From positions 54,304 through 118,303 of the forward strand of contig NZ_QQNH01000009.1 in NCBI RefSeq assembly GCF_003345525.1: a stretch of 64,000 nucleotides of DNA. Reading direction: 5' to 3'. Positions 34,533 to 42,449 of this stretch are shown piece after piece (positions within the stretch are counted from its first letter, which is position 1; every line of letters starts with the position of its first letter). The notes under the pieces were generated by a model. The model did not search any database and had not been told where the DNA came from. It was given only the letters and a program-made list of their open reading frames with translations. The DNA comes from Pelagibacterium lacus. Its GTDB lineage: Bacteria; Pseudomonadota; Alphaproteobacteria; Rhizobiales; Devosiaceae. The position numbers were made by a program, and so were the translations under genes.

Positions 34533-35596
34533 TCGACATCCCCTATCTCAGGCGCTGTCTCGAAGACCTGCTCAACACCCCCTCGCCGGTCGGCATGACC
34601 GAGCGGGCCAGCGTCAAGCTCGCCGCCTGGCTCGAGACCCTGGGCTATGCCGTTTCCTACACCCGGCGCGGCGTGCTCAGCGTCACCGTCGGCGACGGCG
34701 CCCCCCGGCGTGCCCTCGCGGCCCATATCGATACGCTCGGCGCCATGGTCACCGGCTTCCACCCCAATGGCCGCCCCCGGCTGCGCAACACCGGCACCTG
34801 GGCGGCGCGGTTCGCCGAAGGGGCTCGCTGCACCATCTTCACCGACGCCGGAGAGCTGCGCGGCACCATCCTGCCGCTCAAGGCGTCGGGGCATCTGTTC
34901 AACACCGAAGTGGACACCCAGCCGGCCGATTGGGACAATCTGGAGATCCGCATCGACGCCATGCCGGACCCTGCCCGCACATCCACGTACACAAATGCTA
35001 ATTACATCGCATTTGAGGTCAACATCGGCGATATTGTCGCCATTGATGCGCAGCCCGAATTCCTCGACAACGGCTTCATCGTGTCGCGCCATCTCGACGA
35101 CAAGGCGGGGGTGGCATGCCTTCTCGCCGCGCTCAAATCCATCGCCGAAAGCGGGGAGATGCCGGCGGTTCCGGCCCAGGTACTGTTCACCATTTCCGAG
35201 GAGGTCGGCATTGGCGGCACGCACGGATTCGGCGAGCAGGTTCAAGAGCTTGTGGCGGTCGACAACGGCGTCACCGGCCCCGGACAGGCGACCCGCGACG
35301 ACGCCGCGACCATCGCCTTCCGCGACCGGACCGGCCCGTTCGACCTGCCCATCACCCGCCATCTCGTGGGGCTCGCCAAGGCCCATGGCATCGCCCATGA
35401 GCGCGATACCTTCCGCTCCTACCGCTCGGACAGCGCCGCCGCCATCGATGCGGGCTGGGACCTGCGGGTCGGGCTCGTCTGCTTCTCGCTGGACTCCTCG
35501 CATGGCTGGGAGCGGACCCACATCAAGTCCTTGGAAGAGCTGACGAAATTAATTATCGCCTATATTCGTAGCGATCTTGTTCCGCTTCCCCGATAG
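34529..35596 (+). CDS. M42-family metallopeptidase
   Basis: The 355-residue protein has the M42/M20-like dinuclear metal site: H66 and D68 in AAHIDTLG, D190 or D191 in SRHLDDKAGVA, the glutamate pair E224-E225 in ISEEVGIGGTHG, D245 in AVDNG, and H331 in WERTHIKSLEE. M42 enzymes are large self-compartmentalised aminopeptidases, and one branch is linked to osmoprotectant NAGGN. Here it is coupled to a GntR regulator and a peptide transporter, so hydrolysis of an imported dipeptide or modified amino acid is likely. The short AT-rich stretch near 34981-35010 inside the gene is unlike the surrounding codon use. Confidence 0.85.
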   Translation: MIDIPYLRRCLEDLLNTPSPVGMTERASVKLAAWLETLGYAVSYTRRGVLSVTVGDGAPRRALAAHIDTLGAMVTGFHPNGRPRLRNTGTWAARFAEGARCTIFTDAGELRGTILPLKASGHLFNTEVDTQPADWDNLEIRIDAMPDPARTSTYTNANYIAFEVNIGDIVAIDAQPEFLDNGFIVSRHLDDKAGVACLLAALKSIAESGEMPAVPAQVLFTISEEVGIGGTHGFGEQVQELVAVDNGVTGPGQATRDDAATIAFRDRTGPFDLPITRHLVGLAKAHGIAHERDTFRSYRSDSAAAIDAGWDLRVGLVCFSLDSSHGWERTHIKSLEELTKLIIAYIRSDLVPLPR

Positions 35597-35812
35597 CCCG
35601 CCGTCGCCTTCCAGCGGGCCACCGGAAAACCGCTCTCCGGGCTCCCCTTCCATCCCGCCGGACGCCGAGCCCGGCGTGCCCGGCCGGTCGGGATCGCCCA
35701 GTTCCTCGAGGGCCCGATACCAGTGTTCCTGGTCGTGCCCCTCGGGGCAGCCGGCGGCCATCCAGATTTCATAGGCCCGCCGCTGGATTTCCTGTTCCTG
35801 GGGATAAGCCAT
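35549..35812 (-). CDS. DUF2934-family small protein
   Basis: The 87-residue protein begins MAYPQEQEIQRRAYEIWMAA and continues GCPEGHDQEHWYRALEEL. This matches the DUF2934 core, in which a short helical segment with RAYEIWxxxGxPEGxxxEHWxxA is conserved. A glycine/proline-rich, probably unstructured tail follows. DUF2934 proteins are common in Rhizobiales and methylobacteria and have no known function. Its last 48 bases overlap the end of the convergent peptidase gene. The frame extends slightly upstream, but MAYPQ is the better start, with AGGACAGGAC before it. Confidence 0.75.
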   Translation of the reverse strand: MAYPQEQEIQRRAYEIWMAAGCPEGHDQEHWYRALEELGDPDRPGTPGSASGGMEGEPGERFSGGPLEGDGGLSGKRNKIATNIGDN

Positions 35813-35896
35813 GTCCTGTCCTCCACTTGACGAAGCGGAAACGACAGCAGGCACAAGCGGTTCCCCGCACTGCTCTGTGTTGCTCGGAAAGCGGAA

Positions 35897-37354
35897 TCAG
35901 AGCGCGATCTTGACGGTTTTGATCTGTGTGAACTCCAACAATTCCTCGATCGACTCTTCGCGTCCCACCCCGGAGAGTTTGTAGCCGCCGAAGGGCGCGC
36001 CGATATAGTGCGAGGAGGTATCGTTGATCCAGACAAAGCCCGACTGCACCTGGCGCGCCGCCCGATGGGCGGTGCTGAGATCGGTTGTGTATATGGCTGC
36101 GGTAAGGCCGTAATCGACGGCGTTGACGTGCTGCATCATCTCGGCTTCGTCGGACCATTTGATCACCGACAGGACCGGCCCGAAAATCTCCTCATGGGCA
36201 ATGGCCATGTCGGGGGTGACATCGGTGAAAATGGTCGGCTCGATGAAATAGCCATTGCCGAGTTCCGGTGCCGAAGGACGCGCCCCACCCAGCCGCAGCG
36301 TCGCGCCCTGCTGCCGTCCCAGCGCGATATAGTCCATGATCTTGTCGAACTGCGCCTTGGATATGATGGCGCCCATATTGGTCGCCTTGTCGGTGGCGAT
36401 GCCCGGCGTGAACCGCCTTGTGGCGGCGATCACCCCGTCGACGACCGCGTCATGGATCGATTCGTGGACGAAAAGCCGCGAGGTCGATCCGCAGGACTGG
36501 CCGCACCAGGTGAAATTCATCCCGCGCACCGCGCCTTCCACGGTCTTGGCGATGTCGGCATCGGGATAGGCGATCAGCGCGTTCTTCCCCGAAAGCTCGC
36601 AGATCATCGGCTTCAGCCGGTCGGCGCAGGCCTTGGCCACCGCCCGGCCCGTCGCGATGCTCCCCACGATGGAAACCATGTCCACCTGCGGGTGCGCCAC
36701 GAGCGCCTGGGTCGCCTCCAGCCCGCAGGTGAGGAAGTTGATCACCCCGGCCGGGGCGACGCCCTCGATCAATTCGGCGAGCCGGAGGGCCGAAAGCGGC
36801 GCCTGGGGCGAGGGTTTCATGATCACCACATTGCCCGCGGCCAGGGGCGCGCCCAGTTTGCCCCCCGCAAACGACAGCGGATGGTTGAACGCCCCGATCC
36901 TGAGGCAAACGCCCCAGGGTTCGCGCACGGTCATGCACATCATGTCCTTGCCGGCCGGAATCGTGGCGCCCTTGGCCTCCAGCGCCACTCCGGCGAAATA
37001 GTCGAGCTTGGTGGCGGCGTTTTCGGCGTCGCGCAACAGCGCCGTGACCGGATTGCCGCAATTGGCGGCATCGAGCAGGGCGAATTCTTCCGCATTGGCG
37101 CGGATGATGGCGGCGATTTCGCGCAACACGGCGGAACGCTGCTTGGGCAGAGTGCCCTGCCACGCCTCGAATCCGGACCGGGCGGCGGCGATCGCCGCCT
37201 CCACGTCCGCAAGGTCGGCCTGGGCCACGGGCCCGAGGCTTTCGCCGGTCGAGGGGTTGAAGACATCGGCATATCCGCCCCTCGGGGCGTGCCAGCCGCC
37301 GCCATAATATAGGTCGCGCCGGGTCGGAAGCACGGATTGAACGTCAGTGGTCAT
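35897..37354 (-). CDS. NAD(P)-dependent aldehyde dehydrogenase
   Basis: The 485-residue enzyme has the ALDH landmarks: the GAFNHPLSF and KPSPQAPLSAL cofactor segments (the latter near residue 182), the general base glutamate in MICELSGKNALI near 250, the catalytic cysteine in TWCGQSCGSTSR near 287, and EEIFGPVLSV near 385. It oxidises an aldehyde to its acid. It lies 11 bases behind a ThDP-dependent decarboxylase gene on the same strand. The pair recalls benzoylformate decarboxylase plus benzaldehyde dehydrogenase of the mandelate route, so an aromatic or heteroaromatic aldehyde is the inferred substrate. Betaine aldehyde dehydrogenase is an alternative by similarity only. Confidence 0.87.
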   Translation of the reverse strand: MTTDVQSVLPTRRDLYYGGGWHAPRGGYADVFNPSTGESLGPVAQADLADVEAAIAAARSGFEAWQGTLPKQRSAVLREIAAIIRANAEEFALLDAANCGNPVTALLRDAENAATKLDYFAGVALEAKGATIPAGKDMMCMTVREPWGVCLRIGAFNHPLSFAGGKLGAPLAAGNVVIMKPSPQAPLSALRLAELIEGVAPAGVINFLTCGLEATQALVAHPQVDMVSIVGSIATGRAVAKACADRLKPMICELSGKNALIAYPDADIAKTVEGAVRGMNFTWCGQSCGSTSRLFVHESIHDAVVDGVIAATRRFTPGIATDKATNMGAIISKAQFDKIMDYIALGRQQGATLRLGGARPSAPELGNGYFIEPTIFTDVTPDMAIAHEEIFGPVLSVIKWSDEAEMMQHVNAVDYGLTAAIYTTDLSTAHRAARQVQSGFVWINDTSSHYIGAPFGGYKLSGVGREESIEELLEFTQIKTVKIAL

Positions 37355-37365
37355 GGTCGCCTCCC

Positions 37366-39144
37366 TCAGTGACCGCGGGTCACGATCTTCTTGGTGTAGC
37401 CGAGCGCGATGCGGGCATCGATGAGATAGGGCCGCCCGGCATCGACCACGGCCAGGCCACGCTCGATGGCGGCCATCAGGTCGTCGACGTTCTCGACCGG
37501 GCCTTCCGCCTCCACCCCTTGCGCACGCGCGAGGCCGGCCAGATCGGGTGCCGGCTTGTCGATCTGCTGGCCGATCCAGCGGTTTTCCGGCGGACGCCCG
37601 CGATCCTTGGCCATGGCGGCCTGATGGATTTCGTCGTTATAGTTCGAGCGGTTGTTGGCGACGATGAACAGCGCCGGAATCTGGTAGTGCGCCGCCGTCC
37701 ACAGGGCGGTGACGCCCTGCAGGAAATCGCCGTCCCCCATCACGCCGATCACCGTGCGGTCGCTGTCGCGCAGGGCGAGGGCCGCCCCGATGGTCAGGCC
37801 CGGACCGGCACCGATGCCGCCACCGCCATTATGCCCCAGAAAATCGAGCGGGCCGCGGATCATGTAGGCGCGGGTGGACCATCCGATATTGTTGTTGGCA
37901 AGGGTCACCTTGCGGCCTTCGGCGACCTTCATCACGGCCACTTCGAGGTCGAAGGGGATGATCTCCTTGTCCCGGTTCGGGCTGAACTCGGCCGGCCCGG
38001 GATCGACGCGCGCGATGCCGTCCCATGTGGAGCCGTTCCGGCCCCGGCGCCGGAGCGCATCCAGCAACTGCCCGACAAAGGCATCGGGATTGGCATCGAT
38101 GGGGTGGTCGGCGGGAGGCAATCCGAAATAGCCCATGTCCCAGCCATTGTGCAGCGACCGGTCCTGGGTGACGTGCACGATGGTCGACGCAAGCTGGTCG
38201 GAATTGCGATTGACCTGGCGCAGGGTCCCGTTGAGATCCACCCAATCGAACGAAACGATCAGGTCGGCCGCTTCAACGATGGGTTTGGCCGACGCATCGA
38301 GCCAGGTAAGCGGGGGCGCGGCGTGGCGCGGGTGGTCGGTGGGAAACACCGCCTTGCCGCGGGTCGATGTCATGACATAGGCACCGGCGGCCTCGACCAG
38401 TTCGACGCGACGATCCCAGTCGCCCTGGTCGACGGAACCTCGCCCGAACAGGAACAGCGGGTTTTTGGCCGAGCGGACGAGATCGGCCACCGCGTCGATC
38501 TGAGCCTGAGGCGCGCAGGCCGGCGAGATCGGTGCATAGCGTTCGGCGGTCGGAATGTGGAAGTTCTCGGGCACCGGTTCTTCCTGCAATCCGGCGTCGA
38601 GGCAGATATAGACCGGTGCCCGCGGCGTCGAAGCGGTGATCTGATAGCCGCGCAGGAAAGCTTCCACGATGCCGTCCGCCGAGCGGGGCTCGTCGTCCCA
38701 TTTCACATATTGGCGCAACAGGGCGCCCTGGTCCTTGGCGGTATGGATCCAGTCGATATAGGGACGGCGTTTTTCCGGTTCCACCGGGCCGGTTGCCCCG
38801 ACCACCATCATGGGCACGCGGCCGCCCCAGGCATTGAAGATGCCCATCAGCCCATGCATCAGACCCACATTGGAATGCAGCACCGCTCCCATGGGCTTCT
38901 CCATGACCTTGGCATAGCCATGGGCGATGGAAATGACGTGGTCCTCATGCAGGCACAGCAGCATTTGCGGCGAGCGATTGCCCAGATAGTTCACCAGGCT
39001 GTCGTGGAACCCCCGATAGCTGGCGCCGGGGTTGAGGGCCACATAGGGAATATCGAGCCGGCGCAGCATTTCCGCCGCGATGTCGCTTTTCCAATCCAGC
39101 GTCGACGGAGTTTCAAGCCCCTCGGGGCGATCAAACGAGTCCAA
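37366..39144 (-). CDS. thiamine-diphosphate-dependent 2-oxoacid decarboxylase-like enzyme
   Basis: The 592-residue protein has the three-domain layout of the acetolactate synthase/benzoylformate decarboxylase family. The N-terminal PYR domain carries the cofactor-activating glutamate in LCLHEDHVISIAHGYAKV. A central Rossmann domain follows (NPLFLFGRGSVDQG). The C-terminal PP domain has GVMGDGDFLQGVTALWTAAH ending in IVANNRSNYND. It starts with TTG after GGAGGA. With the aldehyde dehydrogenase it could turn an aryl-glyoxylate into an aldehyde and then an acid. The 2-oxoacid is unknown. Its promoter region carries one copy of the palindrome shared with the tct/cox promoter. Confidence 0.83.
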   Translation of the reverse strand: MDSFDRPEGLETPSTLDWKSDIAAEMLRRLDIPYVALNPGASYRGFHDSLVNYLGNRSPQMLLCLHEDHVISIAHGYAKVMEKPMGAVLHSNVGLMHGLMGIFNAWGGRVPMMVVGATGPVEPEKRRPYIDWIHTAKDQGALLRQYVKWDDEPRSADGIVEAFLRGYQITASTPRAPVYICLDAGLQEEPVPENFHIPTAERYAPISPACAPQAQIDAVADLVRSAKNPLFLFGRGSVDQGDWDRRVELVEAAGAYVMTSTRGKAVFPTDHPRHAAPPLTWLDASAKPIVEAADLIVSFDWVDLNGTLRQVNRNSDQLASTIVHVTQDRSLHNGWDMGYFGLPPADHPIDANPDAFVGQLLDALRRRGRNGSTWDGIARVDPGPAEFSPNRDKEIIPFDLEVAVMKVAEGRKVTLANNNIGWSTRAYMIRGPLDFLGHNGGGGIGAGPGLTIGAALALRDSDRTVIGVMGDGDFLQGVTALWTAAHYQIPALFIVANNRSNYNDEIHQAAMAKDRGRPPENRWIGQQIDKPAPDLAGLARAQGVEAEGPVENVDDLMAAIERGLAVVDAGRPYLIDARIALGYTKKIVTRGH

Positions 39145-39194
39145 ACTTGCTTCCTCCCAGCGTTTAGTCGATCCCCAACAGCCAGTTATTTCAC

Positions 39195-39246
39195 CAAATA
39201 GAATTTCCTTATCCTATTCTATTTGAAAATTCCGCTTCACGGAATT
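39195..39246. promoter_or_regulatory. two inverted repeats in the divergent promoter region
   Basis: The 481-base gap between the ThDP enzyme and the Bug protein gene is AT-rich and non-coding. It contains a perfect dyad CAAATAGAAT-N11-ATTCTATTTG at 39195-39225 and AATTCCG-N5-CGGAATT at 39228-39246. The second carries the TTCCG-N5-CGGAA core also found twice near 44.55-44.64 kb. A weaker dyad, TCTACT-N13-AGTAGA, lies at 39286-39310. These are probable operators. Confidence 0.65.
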
Positions 39247-39625
39247 ACACATGGATATTGAGCTTTTCGGCGTCATACCTACATATCTACTCGTTATTTC
39301 GTCAAGTAGACTTGAGTCCAACATCTCCTCTCCATACCCATCATCGTCGAAACCGCCACATATGCAGCTGTAAAAAAGCACGTTTCCTGGCCGCTATTCC
39401 CATCGAAAAAACAGGAAAATCATTTCATCCAAACAGGAATTCAAAAAATCTGGTCGACATAACAATCGATTAGATCCGCCTAACGATCCAGGTGCGGTCA
39501 GCACGCGACATGGGGTTTCCGGCAACCGGAAATCGTTCCTGCGACAATTGCCAATTCGCAAACTGCTTCATACGCTCCAAGTATTACCCGTACGATAGGA
39601 CGGGTCGAGGAGGAGAATTATCGAT

Positions 39626-40648
39626 ATGTTCAGCGACACCGCATTGTCGTGGATTGCGGGAGGAGCCGTCGTTCTCGGCGCTCTGGGCGCAACCCAACCT
39701 GCCTTCGCGCAGGAAGATTTCTATGCCGGCAAGACCATCGAACTGATCATCGGCTTTGCACCGGGCGGCGGCAACGACCTGCTGTCGCGAGTGGTGGCCA
39801 GCCATCTGGGCGACCATATCCCCGGCAACCCGGCGATCATTCCGGTCAACCTGCCCGGCGCGGGCGGGCTCACCGCGGCCAACCAACTCTACAATTCATC
39901 GCCGCAGGACGGCACGGTCATCGGCATCGTATCCCAGGCCGTGCCGCTGCAATCGAAGATGATCGACAATGTCGAGTTCGAGATGTCGGGCTTCAACTTC
40001 ATCGGCCGCGTGCAGCCTTCGGCCAGCGTGACTATGGTCTGGCACACCAGCGATGTGATGGACATCGAGCAGGCCATGGAAGAGGAAGTCATCCTCTCGG
40101 CCACCAATATAGGCTCGTCGGTTTCGCTCTATCCGCGTGCCATGAACGAGTTTCTGGGGACCAAATTCAATCTGATCATGGGCTATGAAGGGTCCGCAGC
40201 CGCCATGCTGGCCATGGAGCGAGGCGAGGTCGAGGGGCATTCGACGACCTTCGAGGCGCTGATGGCCGCCAATCCCAGATGGTTCGAGGAAGGACAGGTG
40301 CGCATCCTCGTCCAGCATGGGCTCGATCGCGATCCGGCACTTCCCGACATTCCGACCTCGGTCGAACTCGCGCCGGAGGAAAACCGGGCTGTCATGGAAC
40401 TCATCATGAGCTCCAACGATATCGGCAAATATTACTTCACCACCCCTGGCGTGCCGGAAGACCGGCTCGAAATCCTGCGCCGTGCCTTCGATTCCATGGT
40501 CGAGGACCCGGATTTCCTCCGCGATGCCGAGGCGATTGGCGCTACGGTGAACCCGATGTCGGGCGAAGATCTCCAGGCGATGATCGCGCGGTTCGACAGT
40601 ATCGACCCCGCACTGCTCCAACAGGCCTCAGCGCTCTACGAAGAATAG
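39626..40648 (+). CDS. Bug-type tripartite tricarboxylate transporter binding protein
   Basis: The 340-residue protein has an N-terminal signal segment ending QPAFAQEDFYAGK, followed by TIELIIGFAPGGGNDLLSRVVASHL, the Bug-family opening. IIPVNLPGAGGLTAANQLYN and VQHGLDRDPALPDIPTSVEL follow further on. Bug proteins trap carboxylates, amides or aromatic acids in the periplasm. No permease is adjacent on this strand, but a TctA-TctB fusion lies 1.8 kb away and shares the upstream palindrome type. A strong hairpin terminator follows the stop codon. Its sequence resembles the second Bug protein at 50.6 kb (GYEGS/TAAAMLAMERGE-type segments), so the two probably arose by duplication. Confidence 0.88.
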   Translation: MFSDTALSWIAGGAVVLGALGATQPAFAQEDFYAGKTIELIIGFAPGGGNDLLSRVVASHLGDHIPGNPAIIPVNLPGAGGLTAANQLYNSSPQDGTVIGIVSQAVPLQSKMIDNVEFEMSGFNFIGRVQPSASVTMVWHTSDVMDIEQAMEEEVILSATNIGSSVSLYPRAMNEFLGTKFNLIMGYEGSAAAMLAMERGEVEGHSTTFEALMAANPRWFEEGQVRILVQHGLDRDPALPDIPTSVELAPEENRAVMELIMSSNDIGKYYFTTPGVPEDRLEILRRAFDSMVEDPDFLRDAEAIGATVNPMSGEDLQAMIARFDSIDPALLQQASALYEE

Positions 40649-40670
40649 GCAGCTCGTTGCAAAAGGATGA

Positions 40671-40694
40671 AAAGGGCGCTGCGGCGCCCTTTTT
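40671..40694 (+). terminator. Rho-independent terminator
   Basis: A 9-base stem AAAGGGCGC/GCGCCCTTT with a 4-base loop is followed by TTT, closing the binding-protein transcript. Confidence 0.85.
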
Positions 40695-40753
40695 CGTTGC
40701 CCGCTGGCCGGAAGCGGCCCACAAGCATCCAGGCATGAATTAGGAGGATGGCC

Positions 40754-41248
40754 ATGACACTTTGGGACTTCGCGCTCGACGTCTATCGCCGGCCCGGCGT
40801 TTCGCAAGCCTGTCTCGGCCTGCAGGATTCAGCCGGCGTGGATGTCAATGTCACGCTCTACATACTCTGGCGCATCGCGGTCCGGGCCGACCAGGTTGGA
40901 CCGGCGGATGTGGAAGAAGCCGATGCGGCGATCGCCGAATGGCGTGCCCGGATCGTCGAGCCGCTGCGGGCGCTGCGGCGGGGCTTGAAAACCGGGCCCT
41001 CCCCTGCCCCCAATGCCGAGACGGCCACGCTGCGCGGCCGCATACAGGCGGCCGAGATCGACGCCGAGCATATCGAACTCGATACGCTGGAAAGCCTCGC
41101 ACCGCCGGCCTCGTCGGGCAGCCTGCCGCAGGACGAAATGAAATCGGAAGCGCGCAAGGGGCTGGAGCTGGTGGTGCGATTCTATGCAGGCGGCGCCCTG
41201 CCGGACACGGTCATCGGCCCCATCGCCACGTTGACGGAAGCGCTCTGA
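40754..41248 (+). CDS. TIGR02444-family protein
   Basis: The 164-residue helical protein begins TLWDFALDVYRRPGVSQACLGLQDSAGVDVNVTLYILWRI. This is the family core W-x-FA-x(3)Y-x(3)GV-x(2)AC-x-x-LQ. IVEPLRALRRGLK follows, and there is no signal peptide or cofactor motif. TIGR02444 proteins have no assigned role. An AGGAGG site lies 6 bases before ATG 40754; the ATG at 40748 is too close to that site. It stands alone between a terminator and the convergent ubiX-like gene, so it is not clearly part of the catabolic operons. Confidence 0.78.
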   Translation: MTLWDFALDVYRRPGVSQACLGLQDSAGVDVNVTLYILWRIAVRADQVGPADVEEADAAIAEWRARIVEPLRALRRGLKTGPSPAPNAETATLRGRIQAAEIDAEHIELDTLESLAPPASSGSLPQDEMKSEARKGLELVVRFYAGGALPDTVIGPIATLTEAL

Positions 41249-41254
41249 CCGGCC

Positions 41255-41818
41255 TCAGCTTTCGGTCCAGCGCTTGACGGTTCGCGTATCGATATCGAAC
41301 AGGTCCAGCGCCCGCCCCACCGACTGGTCGATCACGTCGGCAAGCGTTTGCGGGCGATGATAGAAGGCCGGCACGGGTGGCATGATGATGGCCCCATTGA
41401 GCGTGGCCTGTTCCATCAGCCGGATGTGCCCGGCATGCAGCGGCGTCTCGCGCAACATCAGCACCACGCGCCGCCGCTCCTTGAGGCAGACATCGGCAGC
41501 GCGGACGATCAGCTCGTCATTATAGCTGTTGGCGATGCCGCTCAACGTCTTGATCGAACACGGCGCGACCAGCATGCCCGCAGTCTTGTAGGACCCCGAG
41601 GAGAGCGATGCCCCGATATCCTTGAATCCATGGCATTCGTCGGCGAGGTCCCGGATCGCATCGGCGGAATAGTCGGTTTCTTCCGTCGCCGTGCGGATAG
41701 CCGATGGCGACAGGATCAGATGGGTCTCGATGTCCTCGATCGCCTTCAGCATCTCGAGGGCACGGATGCCGTAGATGACGCCGGACGCGCCGGTGATGGC
41801 GATGATCAGCCGCCGCAT
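41255..41818 (-). CDS. UbiX/Pad1-type flavin prenyltransferase
   Basis: The 187-residue flavoprotein has the N-terminal IIAITGASGVIYGIRALEML (residues 5-24), then SAIRTATEET near 39-48, SLSSGSYKTAGMLVAPCSIKTLSGIANSYND near 72-102, and the C-terminal VLMLRETPLHAGHIRLMEQATLNGAIIMPPVPAFYHRP. These are the FMN and dimethylallyl-phosphate binding segments. The enzyme makes prenylated FMN, the cofactor of UbiD decarboxylases. The matching UbiD gene lies 11.5 kb away in the same catabolic region, so this copy probably serves that enzyme and not ubiquinone synthesis. It overlaps the preceding gene by one base. Confidence 0.9.
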   Translation of the reverse strand: MRRLIIAITGASGVIYGIRALEMLKAIEDIETHLILSPSAIRTATEETDYSADAIRDLADECHGFKDIGASLSSGSYKTAGMLVAPCSIKTLSGIANSYNDELIVRAADVCLKERRRVVLMLRETPLHAGHIRLMEQATLNGAIIMPPVPAFYHRPQTLADVIDQSVGRALDLFDIDTRTVKRWTES

Positions 41819-42393
41819 CACAGCGCCTCGGCCCTGGCCTTGCCGCGGCCGAAAGGACGCTCCGCGCCTTCGGGAACGCCGATGTCGAAAACGTTGAGCG
41901 TCATCGCGACGAAGCTGTAATAGCCTGCGATGGCGACCAGATCGATCATGCCATCCCGACCCAATATCGCCTCGCCCCGCCGATAGCTCTCCTCGGAGAG
42001 TGTCCGGCTTGCGTAGAGTTCGCGCACGAGATCGTGCACGCAACGGCTCTGCTGGTCTTCGAGATCGGGCACGGCATCGGCTTCGATGGCATCGATGGCG
42101 GCGGGCGGGACGCCGGCTTTCAGCGCCTCGGTCTTATGAGCATGCCATTCATATTCGCTGCCCCAGAACCGGGCCGTCACCAGGATGGCAAGCTCGGAGA
42201 GATGGGGGGCGAGGCAGGTGCCATAACGAGCATAGGCCCCAAGACTCTGGCCCCTGCGCGCCAATTCGGGGCGGAACAGCCAGGCCCTGAGCGGGGCCGG
42301 CAGCCTGGAGCGTGGCCCCGCAAGGACCTCCTCGCAGACGGCCTGCTGCTCGTCGGTCATTGTGCGGGGATCGAGGTCTGGCAAGCGGGCCAC
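41818..42393 (-). CDS. carboxymuconolactone decarboxylase-family (AhpD-like) protein
   Basis: Read from a GTG at 42393 with GGAG seven bases upstream, the protein has 191 residues. It resembles the all-helical carboxymuconolactone decarboxylase fold, with SELAILVTARFWGSEYEWHAHKTEALKAGVPPAAIDAI near residues 70-110. The glutamate and histidine of EWHAH sit where AhpD relatives carry active-site residues, but the C-x-x-C pair of AhpD is absent. Such proteins accompany aromatic catabolic genes, and some are decarboxylases or lactonases. The substrate is not readable. It sits between tctA-tctB and ubiX on one strand. Confidence 0.8.
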   Translation of the reverse strand: MARLPDLDPRTMTDEQQAVCEEVLAGPRSRLPAPLRAWLFRPELARRGQSLGAYARYGTCLAPHLSELAILVTARFWGSEYEWHAHKTEALKAGVPPAAIDAIEADAVPDLEDQQSRCVHDLVRELYASRTLSEESYRRGEAILGRDGMIDLVAIAGYYSFVAMTLNVFDIGVPEGAERPFGRGKARAEAL

Positions 42394-42414
42394 AGTATAT
42401 CTCCAGGTTTTTCG

Positions 42415-42442
42415 CGGGCGCGGCAGCAAGCCGCCGCGCCCG
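42415..42442 (-). other. GC-rich hairpin between the transporter and decarboxylase genes
   Basis: A perfect 10-base stem CGGGCGCGGC/GCCGCGCCCG with an 8-base loop lies between the stop of the Tct fusion and the next gene. It lacks a U-tail, so it is more likely an mRNA-processing or stabilising hairpin than a full terminator. Confidence 0.55.
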
Positions 42443-42449
42443 TGGATCG

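Noticed and set aside
41255..41818. UbiX of ubiquinone biosynthesis
   Set aside because: It lies in an operon with a Tct transporter and a CMD protein, near a UbiD with catabolic neighbours. No ubiquinone genes are present.
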